A DNA stretch of 51,800 nucleotides from an uncultured Prochlorococcus sp. (GTDB lineage: Bacteria > Cyanobacteriota > Cyanobacteriia > PCC-6307 > Cyanobiaceae): contig CACGHD010000009.1 in NCBI GenBank assembly GCA_902572825.1, forward strand, positions 1-51,800. Reading direction: 5' to 3'. The notes beneath the pieces are model-generated. The model was given only the letters and a program-made list of their open reading frames with translations. It did no database searches and was not told the origin of the DNA. A program made the translations under genes and the position numbers. Shown piece after piece: positions 16,777-25,453 of the stretch (positions are counted from its first letter, which is position 1; each line of letters starts with the position of its first letter).

Positions 16777-17429
16777 AATTAGCGAAAACCTGATGTAACC
16801 AGCTGATTTGAACGTTTCCTAGATCCCATGTAGATCACGTTTAAATTTATAACTAGTGTTTGCAACTGTTTTAGCTAAGTTAGTCGCAGGGGCTGATCGC
16901 AGGGATAACATTATGAAGAATACCTAATAAAACGACTATTTATTTTGGTTAAGTGATTTCAAATATCTCTTTCTTTGACAATTATAGACATTCTAATCTG
17001 CAGTTAATCTTGCATCTATTTCATTAAAATCATCATCTAAAAATCTCCTTTTTAACTATCTTTCGATTTTAAATTTCAGTAACTTTGATTTTCTGGACTT
17101 AATAAAGCATCATTGAATCAATCATCAATATCAGAACTAAAGAACTTTTTTTGCATCTTTAATTGAATGTTAAAAAAATATCTCTCTCCAAATAAAAATA
17201 ATATTTAATTTCTAAAATCTTTTCACATTAATTTCTATATTCTCTTGATTTTAAAAAATCAAGATCATAAATATCAAAAATTTAGAAAATAATGCTTAGG
17301 CGTATAATTCCTAAAATTTAATTTAAAGGTTCAACTTCAAAATTGTAAATTTTATCTATATTTTTGGAGAATTAAGATTTATAATAAGATAATTAGGATT
17401 TATAAAAATAAGTAAGTTTTTTTGTAGTA
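16777..17429. other. Intergenic gap, 653 bases, probable gene decay
   Basis: This divergent region separates the neuD fragment from the NeuA-like gene and should contain the latter's promoter. The stretch 16800-16920 is less AT-rich than its surroundings and has a short minus-strand open run, but I recognise no protein. The rest is AT-rich with short runs between stops. No tRNA or clear repeat. Confidence 0.4.
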
Positions 17430-18140
17430 ATGTTGAAAAAATTAAAAAGTTTTAAAGATTCTACAATTGCAATTATACCCGCCCGAGGCGGTTCTACTAG
17501 AATTAAAAATAAGAACCTAAAAAAAATAGGAACAAATACTTTAGTTAGAAAATCTATTCAGACTTGTACTAAAAGCGGAATTTTTGATCAAATTATTTTA
17601 TCAAGTGACTCTCCAGAAATTAGAAATCATTCAAAAGATTTAGCTTTAGTTCATAAGCGCTCAGCGATTAATTCAACAAGTATTTCTAGTTCTGAAAGTG
17701 TAGTTCAAGAGGTAATTGATGATTTGCCTGATTTATTTAAAAATCAAGTTTTGATTTATCTTGTTCAATGCACCTCTCCTTTTTTAAAGCCCGAGAATCT
17801 CTCAGAAAGCTATAAATTAATTAAAGGCAATCTTAGTCAATATAATTGTTTGTTATCGGGTTATTTCTTTAATAAGTTTATTTGGGAGAAGGATAAAAAT
17901 AGTCAATCATGGTTGCCAAAAAATTATAACCCGCAGAATAGACCAAGATCACAAGATAAATCCCCTCTATTCGTAGAAAATGGTGCCTTTTATGTTTTTG
18001 GTTCAGCCAATTTTAAATTAACAAATTGTCGAATACATGGTGAAGTTGGTATTTATCCCATGGACGAATTAAGATCAGTAGATATTGATGAGAAAGATGA
18101 TTTAGATTATTCAATTTATTTATCAAAATATTTAAAATAA
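17430..18140 (+). CDS. CMP-nonulosonate synthetase (NeuA/PseF-like cytidylyltransferase)
   Basis: A 236-residue enzyme of the acylneuraminate cytidylyltransferase family: IPARGGSTRIKNKNL (around 16-30) is the CTP loop, LSSDSPEI (54-61) and LVQCTSPFL (the QxTSP motif) follow, then NRPRSQDKSPLFVENGAFYVF and DIDEKDDLDY, both family signatures. It activates a nonulosonic acid with CTP. Its stop overlaps the start of the NeuB fusion (TAATG), so synthase and activase are co-translated. Whether the sugar is of sialic, legionaminic or pseudaminic type cannot be decided. Confidence 0.9.
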   Translation: MLKKLKSFKDSTIAIIPARGGSTRIKNKNLKKIGTNTLVRKSIQTCTKSGIFDQIILSSDSPEIRNHSKDLALVHKRSAINSTSISSSESVVQEVIDDLPDLFKNQVLIYLVQCTSPFLKPENLSESYKLIKGNLSQYNCLLSGYFFNKFIWEKDKNSQSWLPKNYNPQNRPRSQDKSPLFVENGAFYVFGSANFKLTNCRIHGEVGIYPMDELRSVDIDEKDDLDYSIYLSKYLK

Positions 18141-20449
18141 TGAATTTAGACTTTTTTCAAAAGATGTTTATCGATTCTGAACTTGATAGATTTGTTATTG
18201 ATATTAATAAATCAGTAAAATATGCAATGTCTCTTTTTGAAAATAATGCAGGTTTGCCCCTAATTGCAATAAATAATCAAAATGAATTAATTGGAACTTT
18301 AAGTAATGGTGATATTAGAGTTTTTATTTCAAAAGGCCAAAACAATATTGATGCTCCAATAATAAAAGCAATAAATAAAGAATCAAAATATTGTTTCGAT
18401 CATTTTGATAAGAGTATTTTTGAACATTTACTATCTAATCCAAAGATTAGAATAGTACCAATTATAGATAAACATAAAAAATTAAAAGCAGTAGCTTATT
18501 ATGACCAAATTCATTTTAAAATTGGCAATAAAATTTTAAATAATAAATCAAACTATACCTATTTGATAGCAGAGATAGGAGTTAATCATAATGGAAAAGT
18601 AGAAGAGGCGATTGACTTGATAAATAACATATCTAATGCAGGCTTCGATGCTGTGAAAATGCAATTTAGATCTTCTGAAACTTATTCAAATATCAAGATG
18701 AATAATGATATTGATTTAGGTACTGAGTATATCTTAAGTGAACTAAAAAGGGTGGAATTGAAATTTGATCAAGAGAAAAAAATTATTGAGCATATAAAGA
18801 CTAAAAACTTAGATTTTATAGGAACACCATTTGATAATAAATCATTAGAGAGATTATTAGCTTATAAACCGGATGCAATCAAGATAGCATCTTGTGACAT
18901 GACGAATAATATTTTAATTGAAAATTGTGCAAAAAATAATCTTCCAATAATTATAAGTACTGGGATGTCAAATGAAACTGAAATTATAAGAACTAATCAA
19001 ATTCTTGAAGATTTGAACGTGAATAGATGTTTTTTACATTGTAATTCAACTTATCCAACACCAATAGAGGATGTAAATTTGTCATATATAAATAGATTAC
19101 GTTTAATTACTAAATGCATTATTGGTTATTCATCACATGATGGCAATCAATTAATACCTTTAGCATCAATTGCTTCTGGGGCAAAAATTGTAGAGCTGCA
19201 TATAACAAGAGATAAGAATGCTAAAGGAACTGATCACATTGCATCTATATCTTTAGACGAGACTCATGCATTTGTTGAATCTGCAAGAAAACTATCTTTA
19301 GCAAATGGTTCTGAAAGGCCGAGATCCCCTTCTCAGGGAGAGTTAATGAATAAAATACCTCTTGGCAAAAGTCTTTGCTATGCAAATGACTTTCCAAAAG
19401 GTTATCAAATTAAATCAACCTATGACTTTTCAGCTTGTTCACCTGGAGATGGAATTCAGGTTCGAGATTATAAAAAATTTCAAAATAAGATTTTAAAGAT
19501 AGGAGTTAAAAAATTAGATAGAGTGGATGATTATCATTTTACTGGGGAAATAAAAAAAGATGAATCTCCTTTAAGTGATTTCTCAAAAATGGTTTTATCA
19601 AATTTCCTTTGGGGTATTCCAGTTAGGTATCGAGACATTGAAATATTAAATAATATCTTTAATCCACCTTTATTAGAAATACATTTAAGCTCTAGAGATT
19701 TAGAGTATGATTTAAAATTAATTGATAAATCAAATTTTATTGGAAAAACAATAGTAGTGCATGCTATTGAACAATATCATGATGGTTTTCTACTTGATCT
19801 TGCATCAGAAGATAGTGATTTAAATGATGAAAGTTTAAAAAGATTTGATAATTTGATTATCCACTGTAATAAAATTCTAGATCACATAGGTTCAAAACAA
19901 CCTATAAAAATAGTTTTAAATTGTGGAGGTTTTACAAAGCATGGTTTTTGTGATGCGAGTAATCTTTCAATTAAGAAAAAAATACTATATGAAAATTTAA
20001 ATAATTTAAAAAATAAGTATCCTGATTTTAAAATTTTACCTCAAACAATGCCGCCATTCCCCTGGCATCAAGGCGGGACTTCGTATCATAATTTGATGAG
20101 ATCATCTAAAGATATTCAAGAAATGAATAAGGAAACAGGGCTAAAAATATGTTTTGATTTTTCTCATACTTTCATGGAATCAAAGTACTCAAATAGCTCA
20201 TTTAATGATAATTTTTTGCAAATAATTCAATTTGCTGATCATTTACATTTGTCAGATAGTAGTTCTTCATCAAATGAAGGTTTAAATATAGATGATGGTA
20301 ATATTGATTTTAAATTCACATTAGATAAAATTTTCAACTCTAGTAATAACAAAGTAATTTCATTTATTCCTGAAGTTTGGCAAGGTCATCTTAAAAATGG
20401 AGAAGGATTTAAAATATCCCTAGAACGAATAGCTAGATATTTATCATAA
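18140..20449 (+). CDS. CBS–NeuB–SAF–TIM barrel fusion (nonulosonate synthase)
   Basis: A 769-residue multi-domain protein. Residues 1-125 are a CBS pair (LIGTLSNGDIRVFI). Residues 140-395 are NeuB: LIAEIGVNHNG (142-152), AVKMQF, GTPFDN, IKIASCDM, IISTGMS, HCNSTYPTP, GYSSHDG, VELHIT and GTDHIAS. SAF, about 405-455 (IPLGKSLCYANDFPKGYQI), is complete. Residues 485-769 are a sugar isomerase/epimerase-like barrel with VVHAIEQYHDG, LNCGG, ICFDFSH, HLHLSDSS and FIPEVWQG. A single chain may therefore isomerise, condense with PEP and sense a nucleotide. TAATG coupling to the CMP-synthetase gene supports a nonulosonate role. Confidence 0.9.
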   Translation: MNLDFFQKMFIDSELDRFVIDINKSVKYAMSLFENNAGLPLIAINNQNELIGTLSNGDIRVFISKGQNNIDAPIIKAINKESKYCFDHFDKSIFEHLLSNPKIRIVPIIDKHKKLKAVAYYDQIHFKIGNKILNNKSNYTYLIAEIGVNHNGKVEEAIDLINNISNAGFDAVKMQFRSSETYSNIKMNNDIDLGTEYILSELKRVELKFDQEKKIIEHIKTKNLDFIGTPFDNKSLERLLAYKPDAIKIASCDMTNNILIENCAKNNLPIIISTGMSNETEIIRTNQILEDLNVNRCFLHCNSTYPTPIEDVNLSYINRLRLITKCIIGYSSHDGNQLIPLASIASGAKIVELHITRDKNAKGTDHIASISLDETHAFVESARKLSLANGSERPRSPSQGELMNKIPLGKSLCYANDFPKGYQIKSTYDFSACSPGDGIQVRDYKKFQNKILKIGVKKLDRVDDYHFTGEIKKDESPLSDFSKMVLSNFLWGIPVRYRDIEILNNIFNPPLLEIHLSSRDLEYDLKLIDKSNFIGKTIVVHAIEQYHDGFLLDLASEDSDLNDESLKRFDNLIIHCNKILDHIGSKQPIKIVLNCGGFTKHGFCDASNLSIKKKILYENLNNLKNKYPDFKILPQTMPPFPWHQGGTSYHNLMRSSKDIQEMNKETGLKICFDFSHTFMESKYSNSSFNDNFLQIIQFADHLHLSDSSSSSNEGLNIDDGNIDFKFTLDKIFNSSNNKVISFIPEVWQGHLKNGEGFKISLERIARYLS

Positions 20450-20620
20450 TAAATTTTTTAAGAACCTTTTCAATTTTATATCGTCTTATAGTTTCATTAT
20501 CTAGATCCTAATTTGGTTGGCTAGTATGTCTTGTTTCTAACCTATCTTATTTGTTATTAAATTCTTTATATGATTAATCTTAAAATATTAATAATTAATA
20601 AATAACAAAATAATTATTAA

Positions 20621-21361
20621 CTATAATTCCTCTGGAGTAAGCTGCCTATATGATTTCGCATTGTTTTGGGAAGTGAATCTAAAAAGACCGCAAGTACTAG
20701 GTTCCTCTGTATTATTGTAATTGGATTTATGTATACAATATTCATCAAAGAATAAACAATCTCCTAATTCTAGAGATGGCTGCACCTCATTGAAATTTTT
20801 TTTAATTTCTTCTATATTTTCAGGTATTAAGCTTGTGTATCCATTTTGTTTTAGTTCCTTTTTAAATTTTAGTTCGCCTAAACTGCATGATTTAGAAAGA
20901 TATGATAATGCTCCATTTTGAGGAGAGGTCTTTCTAAGAAGAGGGTAATTTGCAGAAATTATAGGCCTGATAGTTTTCATATAATTACACTCTTGATGCC
21001 AGTCGTATATTAATCTCTTATCTTTGGAGAGATTAATTAAGTATCCTGCTGAATTGGAAACTAACTGGTAATGGTTCGAATTCAATAATTCTTTCAAAAC
21101 TTCCGAAAGGCAATTCTCTATTTTGATAAAAATTTCTCTTTTAGAGGTTGCTAAATGAATTTGATATAGTTTTTTTGGATCATTTTTATCGAGTCTTTTA
21201 ACTATTTCTTGATAATTAGTTTTATATCCAGTGGCTTTTTGAAATCTCTCCTCAATGTCTTCTATTACTTCATATATTAAATTTTTAGGAATTATATTTC
21301 TTACAAGTAAAGCACCAGTCGTTTTAAATTCTTCTATTTGATATTTTGAGAGTGAATTCAA
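20621..21361 (-). CDS. PhyH-family dioxygenase with an HxE metal motif
   Basis: A 246-residue PhyH-type Fe(II)/2-oxoglutarate oxygenase. The N-terminus (YQIEEFKTTGALLVRNII) is the usual PhyH entry. The metal motif reads DWHQECNY, His122-Gln-Glu124, where most members have HxD; HxE is rare but seen in some active oxygenases. The distal His211 is in LFFDEYCIHKSN and Arg228 in GLFRFTS. Its substrate is unknown and it is not the same as the oxygenase at 9461. It is 66 bases downstream of the methyltransferase gene in the same direction. TTG start. Confidence 0.75.
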   Translation of the reverse strand: MNSLSKYQIEEFKTTGALLVRNIIPKNLIYEVIEDIEERFQKATGYKTNYQEIVKRLDKNDPKKLYQIHLATSKREIFIKIENCLSEVLKELLNSNHYQLVSNSAGYLINLSKDKRLIYDWHQECNYMKTIRPIISANYPLLRKTSPQNGALSYLSKSCSLGELKFKKELKQNGYTSLIPENIEEIKKNFNEVQPSLELGDCLFFDEYCIHKSNYNNTEEPSTCGLFRFTSQNNAKSYRQLTPEEL

Positions 21362-21427
21362 GTGTATAAAATTTTTTATATCGTAACAAAAAAAATTTTT
21401 GTTTTTTTAAAATTTTATAAATTAATT

Positions 21428-22354
21428 TTATTTTGTAATTATAAAATTCATAACTCCACCATCTCCAAAAAGTATTCTTGATAAAGAGCTTTTGTAGGAA
21501 AAATAAATTGGTTCCAAAATTTTTCTTATATTATTATATTTTGGTTTGTTTGATATACGATATTGTTTTTTAAATCCTATATCTTGAAGTTTTTTCAAAA
21601 AATCTTTTTCTTTAGTTTGTCTGTATACAGGTGCATACATTCTATCTTTGATAGTAAGCATTAAATCATCATCTATTAATGCACTTATAGCATCAAGTAA
21701 TTTAATGGAGTTTTTATATGATTTACTTCCATCATCATCAATTGCATTCTGCATTTCTTCGATGCTTTTTCTAAAAGAATCTATATTTAAATTATTGTCG
21801 ATATACGCTTTGAAGAATTTGTTTTCTTTATATTCATTTCTCATTGTTCTCATTACAAAATTACCAATTAAGCCACCATTCCCAACTAGTGAAATATAGG
21901 CTTTTCTTTTAGGCCTTAAAACTCTATAAATTTCCTTTAAAGCATCCTTATCATTATGAAGATGATGTAAAACTCCTTGACATAGTACAAAATCAAAACT
22001 TTCTGATTCATATGGCAACTTGATGGCATCCCCAATTTTTAAATCCCACTTCCCTGAAAATTTTTTATATTCACTTAAACTATTTGAAGCAGGTTTTATA
22101 AATGAAGAATCGATATCACAGCCATGAACAAATTTTGCACCTAAATTTAGAAGATTAATAGTTCCAGAAGCCGCAGAGCCACATCCAATATCTAAACAAA
22201 TTTTATTTTCAAAAAATTTTTCATCTATTTTTAAATTATTAGGAGAAATAAGATTATGCATTCTGTTCTTTGTATTTATATTTTTTGTCTGTTCAAGATG
22301 TATTGAATGGAATACCTTTCTTGTACTTTTAGATAATTTAATATGATCAATCAA
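21428..22354 (-). CDS. Class I SAM-dependent methyltransferase
   Basis: A 308-residue methyltransferase: motif I CLDIGCGSAASG (53-64), acidic GCDIDSSF, IGDAIKLPYESESFDFVLCQ with the VLHHLHNDKDALKEIYRVLRP block typical of Methyltransf_11 enzymes. The C-terminal 150 residues are family-specific and I do not recognise them. It may methylate a sugar, lipid or quinone; the glycan setting favours a sugar. TTG 22354 is the only start leaving the whole domain. It probably heads a two-gene unit with the HxE oxygenase. Confidence 0.85.
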   Translation of the reverse strand: MIDHIKLSKSTRKVFHSIHLEQTKNINTKNRMHNLISPNNLKIDEKFFENKICLDIGCGSAASGTINLLNLGAKFVHGCDIDSSFIKPASNSLSEYKKFSGKWDLKIGDAIKLPYESESFDFVLCQGVLHHLHNDKDALKEIYRVLRPKRKAYISLVGNGGLIGNFVMRTMRNEYKENKFFKAYIDNNLNIDSFRKSIEEMQNAIDDDGSKSYKNSIKLLDAISALIDDDLMLTIKDRMYAPVYRQTKEKDFLKKLQDIGFKKQYRISNKPKYNNIRKILEPIYFSYKSSLSRILFGDGGVMNFIITK

Positions 22355-22378
22355 AATAAAATATAATTTCTTTTAATA

Positions 22379-22649
22379 CTATACATTCAAAGCTACACCC
22401 TCTAAACGTCCGCGATTAAATTTATTATCTTTAAAAAAAGCTGCATCACAATTTCTGCAACCCCAATTTTTTCAACTGGATAATCTGGAATAAACCAATT
22501 AAATAAATATTATCGTTGTAAAAATCTTCTTCTCTTGGATAACCTAATACAGCTTTTCTAACTTCCTTCTTGCCGCAGTTTGGACAAATTGTTGGCTTTC
22601 GATCAGTAATAAACCAATCGCTGCGCTCTCTAATTGGTTCGCATTTCAT
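22379..22649 (-). pseudogene. Small zinc-ribbon protein gene broken by two frameshifts
   Basis: ATG 22649 opens with TICPNCGKKEVRKAVLGYP and reads to IYLIG, then leaves the expected pattern. One added base near 22490 gives IPDYPVEK, and one added base in the following six-A run gives NWGCRNCDAAFFKDNKF, ending at a stop at 22379. Restored, it has about 85 residues with CPxC...CxxC, like small bacterial proteins of the form CPxCG-G-P-GGC-W-CxxC. As it stands only a 67-residue product without the second Cys pair can be made. It is 140 bases from tRNA-Ala. Confidence 0.55.
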
Positions 22650-22789
22650 TAAGTTAATTTCCCCACTAAACGATCTCTTGATCTTTCCTTTTGGTCGTTA
22701 TCTATATCGTCAACTATCAACCTATGTCAGTCTAATCATTAGATTTATGAGAATCGCCCGAATCTATTGCTATCACTACTAAAATCTTA

Positions 22790-22862
22790 TGGAGCCAAGG
22801 AGATTCGAACTCCTGACCCCCTGCATGCCATGCAGGTGCTCTACCAGCTGAGCTATGGCCCC
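22790..22862 (-). tRNA. tRNA-Ala (GGC anticodon)
   Basis: Read on the minus strand the gene begins GGGGCCATAGCTCAG and has a complete cloverleaf: acceptor GGGGCCA with TGGCTCC plus discriminator A, D arm AGCTCAGCTGGTAGAGC, anticodon stem CCTGC/GCAGG around loop ATGGCAT, so the anticodon is GGC (Ala), and T arm AGGAGTTCGAATCTCCT. 73 bases, no CCA encoded. It lies inside the island, with gene scraps on both sides. Confidence 0.97.
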
Positions 22863-22964
22863 AAGTGGTTGATATGACAGAGATTGCATCAATCTCATGC
22901 AACTTAACAATTATACTTCACCACTCAAATATACCCAAATACACCTATATATACCCATAGTCTC

Positions 22965-23177
22965 TTAATTTTCTAAGTTTTTTAGCCATAATTCAAAATT
23001 ATACATTGTCCATAATAATCTTCCATTTTTCTCTTTATCATTAAGATGATTTATTGCTAGTTGGGAAGCGAAATCGTGATCCAGAAAATCTAGATAATTG
23101 AAAAATGTTCTTTCGACAAATTCATTGGTTACATATTTTAATGGACCATTTTTATAAATTAGTTTACTAATGGATTC
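22965..23177 (-). pseudogene. Asparagine synthetase (AsnB) C-terminal remnant
   Basis: A 70-codon open stretch without a start codon. It ends in KNGRLLWTMYNFELWLKNLEN, the LW...F.LW ending typical of AsnB-type glutamine-hydrolysing asparagine synthetases, which in glycan islands amidate uronic acids. The upstream glutaminase and synthetase domains are absent; the frame is closed by TAG at 23178-23180, and the gene at 23191 begins the next coding stretch. I read it as the leftover end of a deleted gene beside tRNA-Ala. Confidence 0.5.
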
Positions 23178-23190
23178 CTAATTAAATAAT

Positions 23191-24390
23191 TCATAAGAAG
23201 CGTATATTTTTTGTTCGTTTTAATAATTGTTCAGTCATTTTTAAATTTATTGGATTGTAATAGGGAACTTCCGAATAATATTTTGATTTACTTTTATTTT
23301 CTTGCGAATTCAAGTGTAATTTTTTAAGGATTGTGAGTATTAAATCTTTGTCGAATTTATTAGTCCAAAATTCACCTGATGTATTATTTGGGACTGAATC
23401 CAAAAAAGGCCTTTTGGAATAATTGTATTCCTTATAGCCTCTACAACTGCAAATGAACGTTTGAATATCTCTTCCTAAGCACTCGTAAAGTAGCGCAGAA
23501 TCTATACCCACAACTAAGTGAGAATTATCTAAAAATTCAAATTTTTCTTTTAAATCTATGAATTTTTTCTTGTATTTTATATTTAGATTCTTCAATTTAA
23601 AAAATTCTTTTTCGCTTTTAATATTTTTTTCTTGTGTTGAAGAACCTATAAAATATAATTCCAAGTTAAAACTTTTAGAAAACTCATCAACTATTTCTAA
23701 TAGATCATAGTCATAAGAATAAAATTGATCATATGATAAGTTTTCAAGATTAAAATTGCTCTTCTTTTTTTTAGTACTTAAATAACGAAATTGAGAAATA
23801 AATACAATTCTATTCTTAGGATTTAATTTTGTTTTTGAAATTGAGTTCGATTCTATTGATCCAAAAGGGATTGAAGCAACACCATTACTTATGATTTTGC
23901 GAGATCTTTCTCTGGTTAAAGTAAAAAAAACAGTATTTTTGGAAGTATTTGATTTATTTGGGATATATTCATCTGGAGCGCAATATCCATTCTGGAAAAT
24001 ATAAATATTTGAATTGATATCTTTGCAAATTTTCCAAAAAAGTTCATTATTGTGAATATAGGTTAAAGTTAATCTTGGATTTATATATGAAATACATGAT
24101 GATAGATATGACTTATATAGAGAAGATAATTTTATGGAATCTAATTTTGATAAAGAAGACAAAATAATCCAAAAATAAAACTCTTCATTTCTGGTTTTAA
24201 GTATTGACGATTTTTCTGAAATTTTAAAGATACTTATAAGCGTTTTAGAATTTCCATCTAAAATTAAATATTCATTTTTTTTGGGTAAATCAAATCTTAA
24301 TCGGGGAATTATATTTAATAAAAGTTTTAGAGATTTGTAAAGAGAAAAAGATAATAAAATAAATTTATCTTTATATTTTTTTAGGTACAT
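23191..24390 (-). CDS. Putative surface carbohydrate biosynthesis protein (LA_1612-like)
   Basis: A 399-residue soluble protein. The pattern RLTLTYIHNNELFWKI, IYIFQNGYC, RIVFISQFRYLS and LVVGIDSALLYECLGRDIQTF is like the spirochaete LA_1612 family of O-antigen proteins, related to capsule and CDP-glycerol glycerophosphotransferase GT-B folds. The C-terminal GxDSALLYE segment matches the nucleotide-binding half of those folds. Assignment is from memory of the family pattern. It starts 11 bases after the methyltransferase-like gene, so the two are co-transcribed leftward. ATG start. Confidence 0.55.
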   Translation of the reverse strand: MYLKKYKDKFILLSFSLYKSLKLLLNIIPRLRFDLPKKNEYLILDGNSKTLISIFKISEKSSILKTRNEEFYFWIILSSLSKLDSIKLSSLYKSYLSSCISYINPRLTLTYIHNNELFWKICKDINSNIYIFQNGYCAPDEYIPNKSNTSKNTVFFTLTRERSRKIISNGVASIPFGSIESNSISKTKLNPKNRIVFISQFRYLSTKKKKSNFNLENLSYDQFYSYDYDLLEIVDEFSKSFNLELYFIGSSTQEKNIKSEKEFFKLKNLNIKYKKKFIDLKEKFEFLDNSHLVVGIDSALLYECLGRDIQTFICSCRGYKEYNYSKRPFLDSVPNNTSGEFWTNKFDKDLILTILKKLHLNSQENKSKSKYYSEVPYYNPINLKMTEQLLKRTKNIRFL

Positions 24391-24401
24391 TTATTATTTT
24401 T

Positions 24402-25256
24402 CTATTGCTGCTCGATTCTATTAAAATAATCTTCTCCTAAACAATGATTTAGCATTCTTTTGTTATAAACACCTAGAGGTTTCTCTTGAAGTTCAAAAAA
24501 ATGTTGATCCCATTTCTCGGAATGATAATGAGCCCATTTTCTCTGAAGATTACATGCCAGAAATCTTGCATTAGCAGTTCTGCCATCTACTATGATTAAT
24601 GTACCAGGTTGTAGGAAATGCTCAAAAGCAAGTATATCTGCAGACATAGGCATGCGATCCTGATGTTTTGTGGATAAACCTCTTACCTCTCCAATGGCCG
24701 AATATTGATCAGGTCCGTCTAGATAAATTAAATCAGGCGATATATTTGGTAATGGATTATAAAGAGTACATATTCTTCCAAGAAATTCAGCTGTAATTAA
24801 TTTACTAAGGTGTAGATTAATATGATTACTATCAAAAAGATATTGTGGGATATTCTCTCTGCATTGGTTTAACCAACTTTCATAATTATCTACAGAGTGG
24901 CACTGATATAGATTTCCTCTTCTTAAATTTTTAGATGTATAATTATAAAAATTTTTTTTGTTAATAAAAAGTGCATTCCCGAATATAGAAGTCGATTTGC
25001 CTACTCCAAACTCAAGTATTGTAGTTACTTTTCTAGATCTTGTTATGTAATGAAGTCTTGATAAATCGTCTAATTCAGCGGGAAATGGAATTTTATTATT
25101 TACATCTACTGAAAAAGTTGGTTCATAAACAATTTTTTTGTTTATCTCATTAGGTAACTCGTCTGACTTAATATTTAATAATTTATTCAATTCATATTTA
25201 TTGATGTATTCTCTATAGTTAAAACTATCTGGGATTAAATCAGTTGATTTAAGCAT
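24402..25256 (-). CDS. Methyltransferase-like (Rossmann fold) protein, function unknown
   Basis: A 284-residue protein with TTILEFGVGKSTSIF (about 77-91) at the position of methyltransferase motif I, and DLIYLDGPDQYSAIG, the acidic motif of class I enzymes that act in secondary metabolism or glycan loci. LIIVDGRTANARFL follows, as in proteins that may not methylate. The N-terminal 70 residues are unrecognised. First gene of a leftward pair with the LA_1612-like gene. ATG start at 25256. Confidence 0.6.
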   Translation of the reverse strand: MLKSTDLIPDSFNYREYINKYELNKLLNIKSDELPNEINKKIVYEPTFSVDVNNKIPFPAELDDLSRLHYITRSRKVTTILEFGVGKSTSIFGNALFINKKNFYNYTSKNLRRGNLYQCHSVDNYESWLNQCRENIPQYLFDSNHINLHLSKLITAEFLGRICTLYNPLPNISPDLIYLDGPDQYSAIGEVRGLSTKHQDRMPMSADILAFEHFLQPGTLIIVDGRTANARFLACNLQRKWAHYHSEKWDQHFFELQEKPLGVYNKRMLNHCLGEDYFNRIEQQ

Positions 25257-25453
25257 GAAATATTTTTTTATTTATTCTAGCATTTAATTTTTTCTAAAAA
25301 AATAAACTTCTTATCAATAGGATTTAATATTAGATTTTATTCTTTTATTTAAGATATTATAAATTAGTTTATATTAATCAATATTCTTAGTTTGCTAAAT
25401 TTAATTATCAGATTTAGCATTAATAGATAATCATTAGAATTATTAAAACTTAA

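Noticed and set aside
16777-17429. A less AT-rich stretch (16800-16920) that might be an RNA gene or a further neuD part
   Set aside because: No cloverleaf, no extended hairpin and no recognisable protein; kept only as a gap note.
22880-22896. Perfect 7-bp hairpin GAGATTG-CAT-CAATCTC just upstream of tRNA-Ala
   Set aside because: No T run on either side, and it lies upstream of the tRNA on its strand, so it does not act as a terminator; too short to interpret.
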